Below, piece after piece: positions 1 to 5,699 of a stretch of 7,456 nucleotides of DNA. The stretch is from positions 1 to 7,456 of the forward strand of contig JALNWE010000108.1 in NCBI GenBank assembly GCA_023231065.1, given 5' to 3'. Positions within the stretch are counted from its first letter, which is position 1. Every line of letters begins with the position of its first letter. A program made the position numbers and the translations under genes. Below the pieces are notes generated by a model. It was not told the origin of the DNA. It made no database searches and worked only from the letters and a program-made list of their open reading frames with translations. This DNA comes from Bacteroidales bacterium. GTDB lineage: Bacteria; Bacteroidota; Bacteroidia; Bacteroidales; FEN-979.

Positions 1-68
1 TCACAATATTTAATAACCTCTAATGCGAATTCAAATGACAATTCCAGAATAATATTTCTCTTTTCCAT
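1..68 (-). CDS. Four-helix-bundle protein (23S rRNA intervening-sequence family), N-terminal fragment cut by the window edge
   Basis: Reading the minus strand from an ATG at 68 gives an open frame to the window edge: MEKRNIILELSFEFALEVIK followed by YC. The pattern of a charged start, then SFEFALEVIK, is typical of the small (about 120 aa) four-helix-bundle proteins first seen as ORFs in intervening sequences of 23S rRNA genes and common as stand-alone genes in Bacteroidetes. Their role is not settled; relatives include the Avd accessory protein of diversity-generating retroelements. Only 22 complete codons are visible, so the family call rests on this N-terminus alone. The gene lies 43 bp beyond the end of the 143-aa thioredoxin-like gene, in the same direction, with an octamer repeat array between them. 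It could be co-transcribed with the arsR group, but the family is usually found as a solitary gene. Confidence 0.6.
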   Translation of the reverse strand, partial: MEKRNIILELSFEFALEVIKYC

Positions 69-90
69 GAAAAAACAAATTAACACATTT

Positions 91-114
91 GCACATCAGC
101 ACATCAGCACATCA
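91..114. repeat. Tandem octamer repeat, 3 perfect copies of GCACATCA
   Basis: Three uninterrupted copies of GCACATCA fill this stretch, preceded by the related CACATTT. The third copy contains the stop codon of the 143-aa gene (minus-strand TGA, 112-114), and the array ends 23 bp before the four-helix-bundle start. A degenerate copy in the opposite orientation lies at 822-843. Confidence 0.9.
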
Positions 115-543
115 TTTCAACATCCCATCAACAGCTTTTTTGATCTCCTTCTTTAACTTGTCAGGACTGTCGTTGGCATACATAAAGCCTTTATCGGTCA
201 GATCGACCCGTTTATCCGCGGAGATTATGATCAGGGTCTGGCCTTCGATTTTGTACTTTGCGCCAATCGCTTCACCCTCTTTTTCGTCAAGGTTGATGCT
301 TTTAAAAGTGATCATGCCACTTTTCACCTGCGTTGCGTATTGAGTTTCAACAGCCTCCCTCGAAACTTTTTCTACGTTATTGCAAGTCGTACAACGCCGC
401 GTGAAGTGGAAATAATAAACTTCCACTTTTTTTTCAGGAGGAACAGATGACAAACCGCTTGGAGAGAAGGGTGCACTTCCAGCGTAGGCATACGCGCCAG
501 TCATCATAATTATTAGAAGCAGTGAACCAACGATTCTTTTCAT
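112..543 (-). CDS. Exported thioredoxin-like protein with CTTC motif, in an arsR-type operon
   Basis: The 143-aa product starts with a signal peptide (K2-R3, hydrophobic core at about 4-17, small residues AYAYAG near 17-22 for cleavage), so it should act in the periplasm. The mature part has a thioredoxin-like beta strand (VEVYYFHF) leading into RRCTTCNNVEK, with the C51/C54 pair in the CXXC position. The usual cis-proline before the next core strand appears to be replaced by Q102 (GQTLIII). From memory, proteins of this shape occur in Bacteroidetes beside arsR genes and ArsG/CcdA-like or permease genes; that link is recalled, not shown here. The gene starts 10 bp after the stop of the 77-aa thioredoxin gene, implying one transcript. 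Possible roles are thiol exchange with a partner membrane protein or metal/metalloid binding. The stop codon lies inside an octamer repeat. Confidence 0.72.
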   Translation of the reverse strand: MKRIVGSLLLIIMMTGAYAYAGSAPFSPSGLSSVPPEKKVEVYYFHFTRRCTTCNNVEKVSREAVETQYATQVKSGMITFKSINLDEKEGEAIGAKYKIEGQTLIIISADKRVDLTDKGFMYANDSPDKLKKEIKKAVDGMLK

Positions 544-553
544 TTTACCAGAT

Positions 554-787
554 TTAATGGGTTAATAATTTTTTTATCTCTTCGGCAGACGGTACGCGTC
601 CTTTGACAACGACCTTACCATCAACAACCAAAGCAGGTGTTGACATGATGCCATACTTCATGATTTCCATGATATCTTCCACCTTAATAATGGTGGCGTT
701 GATCCCGTTTTTCTCAGCCACCTCGCGGGTGAGTTTGTCCAGGGTTTTACATTTCGGGCAGCCAGGACCTAAGATTTTGATTTCCAT
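554..787 (-). CDS. Small thioredoxin/glutaredoxin-like protein, redox-active disulfide protein 2 (TM0996/MTH895) type
   Basis: This 77-aa protein has no signal peptide and consists of a minimal thioredoxin fold. It begins MEIKILGPGCPKC, placing the redox pair C10/C13 right after the first strand, and has the cis-proline motif STPALVVDGKVV (P51) and a final helix PSAEEIKKLL. Length and motifs fit the family of very small archaeal and bacterial thioredoxins known as redox-active disulfide protein 2. These commonly sit beside arsR and metalloid or thiol transport genes and are presumed to reduce disulfides in the cytoplasm. Here the gene lies 22 bp after arsR and 10 bp before the exported thioredoxin-like gene. 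That suggests a cytoplasm/periplasm redox pair, although the membrane relay that would connect them is absent from the window. Confidence 0.85.
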   Translation of the reverse strand: MEIKILGPGCPKCKTLDKLTREVAEKNGINATIIKVEDIMEIMKYGIMSTPALVVDGKVVVKGRVPSAEEIKKLLTH

Positions 788-809
788 GGTTCAATTTTAC
801 AGTTTAGGT

Positions 810-1151
810 TTACGATTTGGAAATGTGCTGATGGGTTGATGGGCTTTTTCTGAAAAAATCCTCAAACAAATCCATCGCTTCTTCCCAGTTTCCCTTATTG
901 ATACAATATTTAATATAAGGCGGGTTGATCTCCCCCTGGATAAGCCCGGCCTTTTTCAATTCTTTCAGATGCTCTGAAAGGGTCGACCTGGCGATGGGAA
1001 TTTCTTCGGCCATGTCGCCACTGTAACAGCATTTATCTATGTTATCGGCTAAAAAATCGAGAATGAACACCCTGGCAGGATGGGCAAACGCTTTGGCATA
1101 CCGGGCTATTTTCTGTTGTGATTCAGTATATAATTTCTTTTCTGTTATCAT
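810..1151 (-). CDS. ArsR/SmtB-family winged-helix transcriptional repressor
   Basis: This 113-aa protein has the ArsR/SmtB plan. A helix containing FAHPARVFILDFL (about 22-34) is followed by the region with the sensor cysteines, DKCCYSGDMAEEI (C41, C42). Then come the recognition helix RSTLSEHLKELKKAGL (55-70) and the beta wing IQGEINPPYIKYCIN with C83. Family members bind DNA as dimers and release it on binding arsenite or metal ions. C41, C42 and C83 are candidate ligands, but the pattern is not the classic ELCVCDL of E. coli ArsR, so the inducer is uncertain. It heads an apparent operon with two thioredoxin-fold genes and has a palindrome just upstream that fits autoregulation. The C-terminal residues P104-I110 are encoded by a degenerate octamer repeat (822-842), so the tail may be a repeat-driven extension. 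Confidence 0.9.
   Translation of the reverse strand: MITEKKLYTESQQKIARYAKAFAHPARVFILDFLADNIDKCCYSGDMAEEIPIARSTLSEHLKELKKAGLIQGEINPPYIKYCINKGNWEEAMDLFEDFFRKSPSTHQHISKS
822..843. repeat. Degenerate octamer repeat inside the 3' end of arsR
   Basis: On the minus strand 826-833 reads CATCAGCA, a rotation of the GCACATCA unit at 91-114. The units beside it are CATCAACC (834-841) and an AGCACATT-like sequence. Orientation is opposite to the 91-114 array, so the two sets bracket the two thioredoxin genes as an inverted pair. This copy is read through as part of the ArsR coding sequence. Confidence 0.65.
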
Positions 1152-1162
1152 GCTATTTAGTA

Positions 1163-1180
1163 TTTCGTAGAATAACGAAA
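1163..1180. promoter_or_regulatory. Candidate ArsR operator (inverted repeat TTTCGT-N6-ACGAAA)
   Basis: A perfect 6-bp inverted repeat with a 6-bp spacer lies 12 bp upstream of the arsR start codon and directly downstream of a Bacteroidetes-type -7 box. It should therefore cover the transcription start. Size, symmetry and position are as expected for an autoregulating ArsR/SmtB repressor; binding is inferred. Confidence 0.62.
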
Positions 1181-1212
1181 CAAAGGTAAATAATAATTTG
1201 ACATCCGATAAA
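1181..1212 (-). promoter_or_regulatory. Candidate promoter of the arsR operon
   Basis: The minus strand carries TACCTTTG at 1188-1181, a full match to the Bacteroidetes -7 consensus TAnnTTTG. About 20 bp upstream is TTTA (1212-1209), a weak match to the -33 TTTG element. The start site would fall inside the palindrome at 1163-1180, giving a leader of roughly 25 nt before arsR. Confidence 0.6.
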
Positions 1213-1235
1213 TAAAATATCCTATGCTGATCTTT

Positions 1236-1277
1236 TGGGTTTACCGATAAAATTCATGGGTTTACTGATTTTATTCT
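1236..1277. repeat. Imperfect 21-bp direct repeat, two copies
   Basis: The segment starting TGGGTTTACCGAT at 1236 is repeated at 1257 as TGGGTTTACTGAT, with 16 of 21 positions equal. The 21-bp period is two helical turns, so the shared TGGGTTTAC boxes face the same side of the DNA. It lies between the divergent arsR operon and T9SS protein gene. Function unknown; a regulator binding site is possible but untested. Confidence 0.5.
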
Positions 1278-1320
1278 ACCAATGGATAATCACTTCTATA
1301 ACTTTTATTTTTATATAGGC

Positions 1321-1400
1321 AAGTTCAGAAAAGTCAAATCTTTACTTTTACCACGATGGCGCCAAGACGTAAATATTAAATATTCAGTTATGAGATATTC
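1321..1400 (+). repeat. Dispersed inverted-repeat element, partial copy 1
   Basis: This stretch resembles the left half of the element at 6470-6588: a CAGAAAAGTCAAATCTTT box, then CTTTTACCACGATGGCGCC, AAGACGTAAAT, and a TATTCAGTTAT segment matching TATTCAATTAT. The right half (the TTGCGCCTTAGCGAC... side) is missing. The copy overlaps the likely start codon of the T9SS protein gene (ATG at 1390). Confidence 0.65.
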
Positions 1401-2988
1401 AGCAGCAAATACCTCACCTTCCAAAGGTCATGACAGGTCATCTGATGGAAAAAATCCATTCACAATCTCCCTGTTAATTATTTTTCTTTTGGTTTTTTCT
1501 TTATATCACAACCTCCAAGCGCAAACCGGGGTTTATACCCTCAATGGCGGAACGGCGAGCCAGGCCAATCAGACTTATGACGCAACCCTTACCGATCAAT
1601 CGGCAGTATATGTACTGAATTCCGGCCAGCTTACCCTTACGAACTGTATCATGATAAAGACCGGGGATGCTTCCAATGTCAACAACAGTAGCCAATATGG
1701 CATCAACGCCGGCATTCTTGCCACATCGGCCGGCCAAGTGACGATTATTGGCGGATCCGTTACAACCAATGCAAGCGGGGCCAATGGTGTTTTCGCACAA
1801 GGTACGGGTTCTTCGGTTTCTATGTCAGACGGCTTTATTGACGCGACCGGATCTGGTGCGCATGGTGTTGACGCCACTTATGGCGGCGCCATCATCTTGA
1901 GCAACGTAAACATTACGACAAACGGATCAAATTCTTCGGCCCTGGCGACTGATTTCGGGGGCGGTAATGTAACCGTGACCGGAGGAACGATCATCTCCGA
2001 GTCAACAGAAGCTGGAAGTCATTCTGCAGGGATCTATTCCACCGGGATCATTACCGTAACCGGTGCAACCGTGAGTTCATACGGAGATTGTGGGGGTGTG
2101 ATCGATGGCGCAAACTCGATCATTCTTACCAATACCTCACTGACTGGCGCCTTACAGGGGATCAAAATATGGAAGACGGCGCCTATGAGCGGGCCAGCGA
2201 CAGTTACAATCACGGGTGGTTCCCTTACGGCAACTTCAGGAGACGGATTTTATATCACGGGTGAAACCGGGAATACGGCAACTGCAAATATTACCATGTC
2301 AAACGGTGCAACGATAAGCGCCGGGACCGGTAACATCATGAATGTACTGAGTTCAAGCGCCGGGATATTTACCGCAGACGGAGAGACGCTATCAGGGAAC
2401 TTCACCGCGGACGCGACCAGCACCTTATCCATGATCTTACAAAATAATACCAATCTGACCGGAAATGCACAAAACGCGGGCATCGCCATCGACGGGACCA
2501 GTTCATGGACCCTGACTGGCAATTCGGTGATGACGACGGTGATCGACCCAAGCGGGATTTCTGGTTTCACGGTAACAAATATCATCGGAAATGGTTATAA
2601 TATTCATTATGATTCCAGTCTTACCGGCAATCAGTATCTAGGTGGTTTGACTTATTCCCTTGTGAACGGAGGTGTCCTGACTCCGGAAAGCGCAGCGGGA
2701 GTAAAATATCTACAGGCCGGAAAGAGCCCGGTCAGCCTTGATCAGAATTACCCCAATCCCGTCAGTTCAACCACCATGTTTAATTTCAATTTATTACAGA
2801 AGGCCTTTGTAAGCTTAAAAGTGTATGATCAGAAGGGCAAAGAGGTGTCCGTCCTGGTTGGCTCAGATCAAGAAACAGGAAAACATGAAATATTATGGGA
2901 TGCTTCAGCGCTCGCAAACGGCATCTATTTCTATCGTCTGATATCAGAGGGCTTCGTGCAAACCAGGAAGATGATCATCCAGAAATAA
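1390..2988 (+). CDS. Secreted beta-helix-like surface protein with T9SS type A sorting domain
   Basis: The start at ATG 1390 gives 532 aa with a signal peptide: basic N-terminus, hydrophobic core ISLLIIFLLVFSLY at 26-39, likely cleavage after LQA (44). An in-frame ATG at 1282 exists but would add 36 residues encoded largely by a dispersed repeat and bury the signal peptide, so it is disfavoured. Residues about 47-440 are rich in Gly, Thr, Ser and Asn, with short recurring strands such as VTVTGGTI, IITVTGATV, VTITGGSLT and ITMSNGATI, typical of a right-handed parallel beta helix. From memory the pattern resembles a beta-helix family also found in Firmicutes and Actinobacteria; unverified. Residues about 448-532 are a Por_Secre_tail type domain: SLDQNYPNP, then LKVYDQKGKEV, ANGIYFYRL and the final RKMIIQK. 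It should be exported by Sec, then T9SS, and anchored or released at the surface. No catalytic motif was seen; adhesion is one possibility. Confidence 0.85.
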   Translation: MRYSAANTSPSKGHDRSSDGKNPFTISLLIIFLLVFSLYHNLQAQTGVYTLNGGTASQANQTYDATLTDQSAVYVLNSGQLTLTNCIMIKTGDASNVNNSSQYGINAGILATSAGQVTIIGGSVTTNASGANGVFAQGTGSSVSMSDGFIDATGSGAHGVDATYGGAIILSNVNITTNGSNSSALATDFGGGNVTVTGGTIISESTEAGSHSAGIYSTGIITVTGATVSSYGDCGGVIDGANSIILTNTSLTGALQGIKIWKTAPMSGPATVTITGGSLTATSGDGFYITGETGNTATANITMSNGATISAGTGNIMNVLSSSAGIFTADGETLSGNFTADATSTLSMILQNNTNLTGNAQNAGIAIDGTSSWTLTGNSVMTTVIDPSGISGFTVTNIIGNGYNIHYDSSLTGNQYLGGLTYSLVNGGVLTPESAAGVKYLQAGKSPVSLDQNYPNPVSSTTMFNFNLLQKAFVSLKVYDQKGKEVSVLVGSDQETGKHEILWDASALANGIYFYRLISEGFVQTRKMIIQK

Positions 2989-3060
2989 CCTATTCATAAA
3001 ACCTTGCGGATATTTGGGGGCGGGGCGTGCGAAAACTGATGTGAAATAAAGTAAACCATT

Positions 3061-3076
3061 TATTTACTTATTTACA
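3061..3076. repeat. Tandem octamer TATTTAC(T/A), two copies
   Basis: TATTTACT is followed directly by TATTTACA in the spacer after the T9SS protein gene. It is another short array of the 7-8 bp kind scattered through the spacers of this window. Confidence 0.6.
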
Positions 3077-3121
3077 TTTGTTTCTGCGATTTCCGGGACT
3101 TATCTTTGTCGATATTTTGAT

Positions 3122-3256
3122 GAGCCCGAAAACTACTTTTCACCGCCAGGTCGCTACGGCGCAAAGTTTTATATAATTGAATATGACATATTTGCATATT
3201 TGCATCCTTGCGTCTTTGTGGTAAAATGAAAGATTTTACTTTTCGGAGTCGGTTCA
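3122..3256 (-). repeat. Dispersed inverted-repeat element, copy 2 (full length)
   Basis: The reverse complement of this stretch aligns with 6470-6588 almost end to end. Shared blocks include CGACTCCGAAAA, AAATCTTTCATTTTACC, AAGACGCAA, TCATATTCAATTAT, TTTGCGCC, GTAGCGAC/TTAGCGAC, TGGCGGTGAAAAGT and GTTTTCGG. The two ends are imperfect inverted repeats of each other (GAGCCCGAAAA... against GACTCCGAAAA...). It differs from copy 3 mainly by a net 18 extra bases around 3186-3220, where an octamer is expanded. It ends 19 bp upstream of the histidine kinase start. No transposase is encoded, so it would have to be non-autonomous if mobile. Confidence 0.8.
3188..3219. repeat. Octamer expansion inside repeat copy 2
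   Basis: ATATTTGC occurs twice in tandem (3188-3203), followed by the related ATCCTTGC and GTCTTTGT. Copy 3 lacks the tandem ATATTTGC units, so this is the main length difference between the two copies of the dispersed element. Confidence 0.7.
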
Positions 3257-3275
3257 TTGATAAATATCCTGTTAT

Positions 3276-5429
3276 ATGACAAAACCACACCTTCCGGTAC
3301 ATGAGGAGAAAAAACTATACATCCCGGTAGTTATCCTTATACTTGTCATCATCACCATTTGTTTAATTTGTTTAACAGGATTTGTCTGGAATAGCTCCCG
3401 TGAAATTGAATCTATTGGGTCCAGATATACCCGGCTTCGCGAGCTGACTGCCGAAATTGATCGTTACGATGAATTGCTAACCATGTCGGCAAGGATGGCA
3501 ACAGCTACCGGGGATACGTCCTGGGAGACCAGTTACCGGGATGCAGAACCGCTCTTTGACTCTGTTATCCGGGAAGCCATGAAAACAGGCAACGAATTCG
3601 TTATCCACGCTGCCCTGATAAAGACCGAGGCAGCTAAAAAAGCCATGGTCGTGATCGAGCACAGGTCATTTAGATTTGTGCGGGAAGGAAAATTAAGGGA
3701 TGCCAACCTGCTCCTGTCGGGGAAGGAGTATGCTTCATATAAAAAAGCAGCTAAAAATGGCCTTTCATCCATAACTCAGATGATAAAAAAAGGTATGATC
3801 CAAAAGCTCCGGCAACAAAGGAGGTTAACTACCGTCGCGTTTGTCCTGCAGTTTCTCATCACGCTTAGTTTACTGGTTGTCTGGTTTATTACGATCAGGT
3901 TACGTGGCAGGTATGACGCCATGAGAGAGGAAAAAGAAAGAAATTTTCGTGAGAATGAGGAACGCGTGCGGGCGATCCTTGAGTCCATAGGAGAGGGAAT
4001 TCTGGTCGTTGATATGCAGGATAAAGTCTCGCACTTCAATACCCTGTTTCTGAAAATGTGGAATATCCCCCCTGAAGTGATTGCCACGGGAGAGAAAAAG
4101 GCTTTGCTGACTTCTATCATGGATCGGCTTGAAGATCCTGATGAATTTATTCAGAAATCAGTGGATGTTTTCGAATCCACAGAGATTGGCAAAGATATTA
4201 TCAAATTAAAAGATGGAAGGTTTTTCGACAGGCTTATACATCCGTGGCACCTTGAAGGACAGGTAATAGGTAGGATCTGGGCATTCAGGGACGTTACCAT
4301 AAGGAAAAAACTGGAAATTCAGCTGTTTGAGAGTGAGTCTTTGCTGCGCGAAACCCAGAAGATTGCAAAAGTTGGCGGATGGAGTTATGATATACCCTCC
4401 GGAATTTCAACTTTCACCGAAGGGGTATATCAAATCTGTGGCGTCAAAAGTCCGACGCCCATCGAATGGGCCACTTATTATGGTCCCAAAGAAAGATCCC
4501 TGATTTCGGCCTCTGTTGCAAAGACGATGGAAACAGGAGAGCCATTCGATCTGGAATTGAAATTCATCACGGCCCAGGGGGAAAACAGATGGGGAAACAC
4601 CCAGGGACGAGCGATAATCGAAAACGGAAAGATCATTAAAGTGATCGGCAACCTGATAGATATCACTGAGAAAAAAGAAGCAGAACTGGAAATCAGGAAT
4701 AAACACGAAGAACTAAGGGAATTAAATGCAAGTAAGGATAAATTGTTCTCCATTATTGCCCATGATCTCAGGAGCCCGTTCAACAGTTTGCTTGGATTCA
4801 GTGAAATCCTTGCTGATCCTTCGGAGAAGCTGACCATGGAAGAGATGCGAAAATTTGCCGGGAACATCCATATTTTACTCCGGAACCAGTTCGAATTGCT
4901 TCAGAATCTCCTGGTATGGTCGCGATTCCAGATCATTGGGATCGTTCTTACCCCCCGTACCCTGAATCTCAGGGTTCTCGTAGATGAGATGTACGATAAA
5001 CTGGCCGGTAATTTTTACAAAAAGCAACTTGTTTTTACCAATGAAATAGCTCCGGCATGCATGGTCATTGCGGATGAAGACCTCCTGAACTCCGTATTCC
5101 TGAACCTGATGACCAATGCCATAAAATTTACCAAAACCGGGGGAACCATCAGGATATCTGCCAGGGACATACCGGGCTATAAAGAAATATGTGTTCGCGA
5201 CACCGGGATCGGGATCGACCCTTCCCGTTTTCCACGGATCTTCCGGTTGGACATGGTCCTTTCCACACCCGGAACGGCAGGCGAAAAAGGGACTGGGTTG
5301 GGTTTGCAATTATGCAAGGAATTCATTGAAAAACAAGGAGGAAAAATATGGGTTGAGAGCAAACCCGGAGAAGGGAGCGCCTTTTATTTCACACTTCCGG
5401 ATGATAGACCCAATGAACATGGGAAATAG
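3276..5429 (+). CDS. Membrane-bound sensor histidine kinase with two PAS domains
   Basis: The 717-aa protein has two membrane helices (about 15-37 and 185-209) enclosing a mostly helical periplasmic domain of about 145 residues that includes DELLTMSARMATATGD. Next come a cytoplasmic linker, PAS1 (about 229-342, RAILESIGEGILVVD), PAS2 (about 356-465, IAKVGGWSYDI to GNLIDITEKKEAE) and a coiled stretch. The HisKA H-box is FSIIAHDLRSPF, phospho-acceptor H496. The ATPase domain carries the N-box (LMTNAIKF, N614), G1 (DTGIG, 642-646) and G2 (KGTGLGL, 671-677). All catalytic motifs are intact. It should autophosphorylate on a periplasmic or intracellular cue and pass the phosphate to a response regulator, but none is fused or encoded nearby, so it is an orphan here. 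The ligand is unknown. A dispersed repeat occupies most of the upstream spacer, and a terminator lies 67 bp downstream. Confidence 0.93.
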   Translation: MTKPHLPVHEEKKLYIPVVILILVIITICLICLTGFVWNSSREIESIGSRYTRLRELTAEIDRYDELLTMSARMATATGDTSWETSYRDAEPLFDSVIREAMKTGNEFVIHAALIKTEAAKKAMVVIEHRSFRFVREGKLRDANLLLSGKEYASYKKAAKNGLSSITQMIKKGMIQKLRQQRRLTTVAFVLQFLITLSLLVVWFITIRLRGRYDAMREEKERNFRENEERVRAILESIGEGILVVDMQDKVSHFNTLFLKMWNIPPEVIATGEKKALLTSIMDRLEDPDEFIQKSVDVFESTEIGKDIIKLKDGRFFDRLIHPWHLEGQVIGRIWAFRDVTIRKKLEIQLFESESLLRETQKIAKVGGWSYDIPSGISTFTEGVYQICGVKSPTPIEWATYYGPKERSLISASVAKTMETGEPFDLELKFITAQGENRWGNTQGRAIIENGKIIKVIGNLIDITEKKEAELEIRNKHEELRELNASKDKLFSIIAHDLRSPFNSLLGFSEILADPSEKLTMEEMRKFAGNIHILLRNQFELLQNLLVWSRFQIIGIVLTPRTLNLRVLVDEMYDKLAGNFYKKQLVFTNEIAPACMVIADEDLLNSVFLNLMTNAIKFTKTGGTIRISARDIPGYKEICVRDTGIGIDPSRFPRIFRLDMVLSTPGTAGEKGTGLGLQLCKEFIEKQGGKIWVESKPGEGSAFYFTLPDDRPNEHGK

Positions 5430-5495
5430 AATGCCAGTCCGATCTATATATCACAAATAATCTTCAAGGTTATAAGGGTGCCCGGTACATAACAT

Positions 5496-5531
5496 AAAAG
5501 CCGGTAATCATTTGATTTACCGGCTTTTTTT
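5496..5531 (+). terminator. Rho-independent terminator, probably bidirectional
   Basis: AAAAGCCGGTAA (5496-5507) pairs perfectly with TTACCGGCTTTT (5517-5528), with a 9-base loop and a run of T to 5531. On the plus strand it ends the kinase transcript. On the minus strand the same hairpin followed by TTTT can end the tRNA-Leu transcript, whose 3' end is 6 bp away. Confidence 0.9.
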
Positions 5532-5536
5532 ATCTG

Positions 5537-5619
5537 TGCCCAGGACAAGACTCGAACTTGCACAGCCTGGGGCCACTACCCCCTCAAAGTAGCGTGTCTA
5601 CCAATTTCACCACCTGGGC
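5537..5619 (-). tRNA. tRNA-Leu, anticodon GAG
   Basis: The minus strand folds as a class II tRNA of 83 nt. The acceptor stem GCCCAGG/CCTGGGC is perfect, and discriminator A is at 5537. The D-loop region is AAATTGGTAGAC. The anticodon stem is CTACT/GGTAG with loop TTGAGGG, so the anticodon GAG is at 5585-5583 and reads CUC and CUU codons. A long variable arm (TGGCCCC...) and the T-loop TTCGAGT complete the fold. The long variable arm and GAG together identify leucine. The 3' CCA is not encoded: CAG follows the discriminator. Confidence 0.96.
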
Positions 5620-5622
5620 AAA

Positions 5623-5644
5623 CCTGATTCAATGAAAAATCAGG
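5623..5644 (-). other. Hairpin in the tRNA-Leu 5' leader
   Basis: CCTGATT and AATCAGG form a perfect 7-bp inverted repeat around an 8-base loop, ending 3 bp upstream of the mature tRNA 5' end. It would be part of the precursor transcript near the RNase P cleavage site. It could also be a weak terminator for the ZIP gene behind it, although it lacks a convincing T run. Confidence 0.5.
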
Positions 5645-5655
5645 AAAAGGGAGTG

Positions 5656-5686
5656 CAAAAGTACACCTATTTTTCTTTTTGTCAAA
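5656..5686 (-). promoter_or_regulatory. Bacteroidetes-type promoter of tRNA-Leu
   Basis: On the minus strand TTTG (5686-5683) is separated by exactly 19 bp from TACTTTTG (5663-5656), a full match to the Bacteroidetes housekeeping pattern TTTG-N19-TAnnTTTG. Transcription would start around 5650, giving a leader of about 30 nt before the tRNA at 5619. Confidence 0.82.
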
Positions 5687-5699
5687 TAAACTTCATCGA

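Noticed and set aside
91..114. CRISPR array
   Set aside because: The 8-bp units are directly adjacent with no spacers, and no cas genes are present.
1..1151. Composite transposon carrying the arsR genes between octamer repeats
   Set aside because: The repeats are short, degenerate and lie inside gene ends; no transposase or target duplication is visible.
1282..1389. N-terminal extension of the T9SS protein from ATG 1282
   Set aside because: It is encoded largely by a dispersed repeat and would place the signal peptide core near residue 62, too deep for Sec export.
3185..3275. Possible promoter for the kinase inside repeat copy 2 (TTTG, 18 bp, TACTTTTC)
   Set aside because: The -7 box misses the final G, and the corresponding bases are not kept in copies 1 and 3, so it could be chance.
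3072..3302. 76-aa minus-strand open frame covering the spacer before the kinase
   Set aside because: It is the translation of repeat copy 2, overlaps the kinase start, and has no protein-like features beyond the repeat.
4875..5309. 144-aa minus-strand open frame within the kinase gene
   Set aside because: It lies wholly opposite the conserved HisKA and ATPase coding region, so it is a shadow frame.
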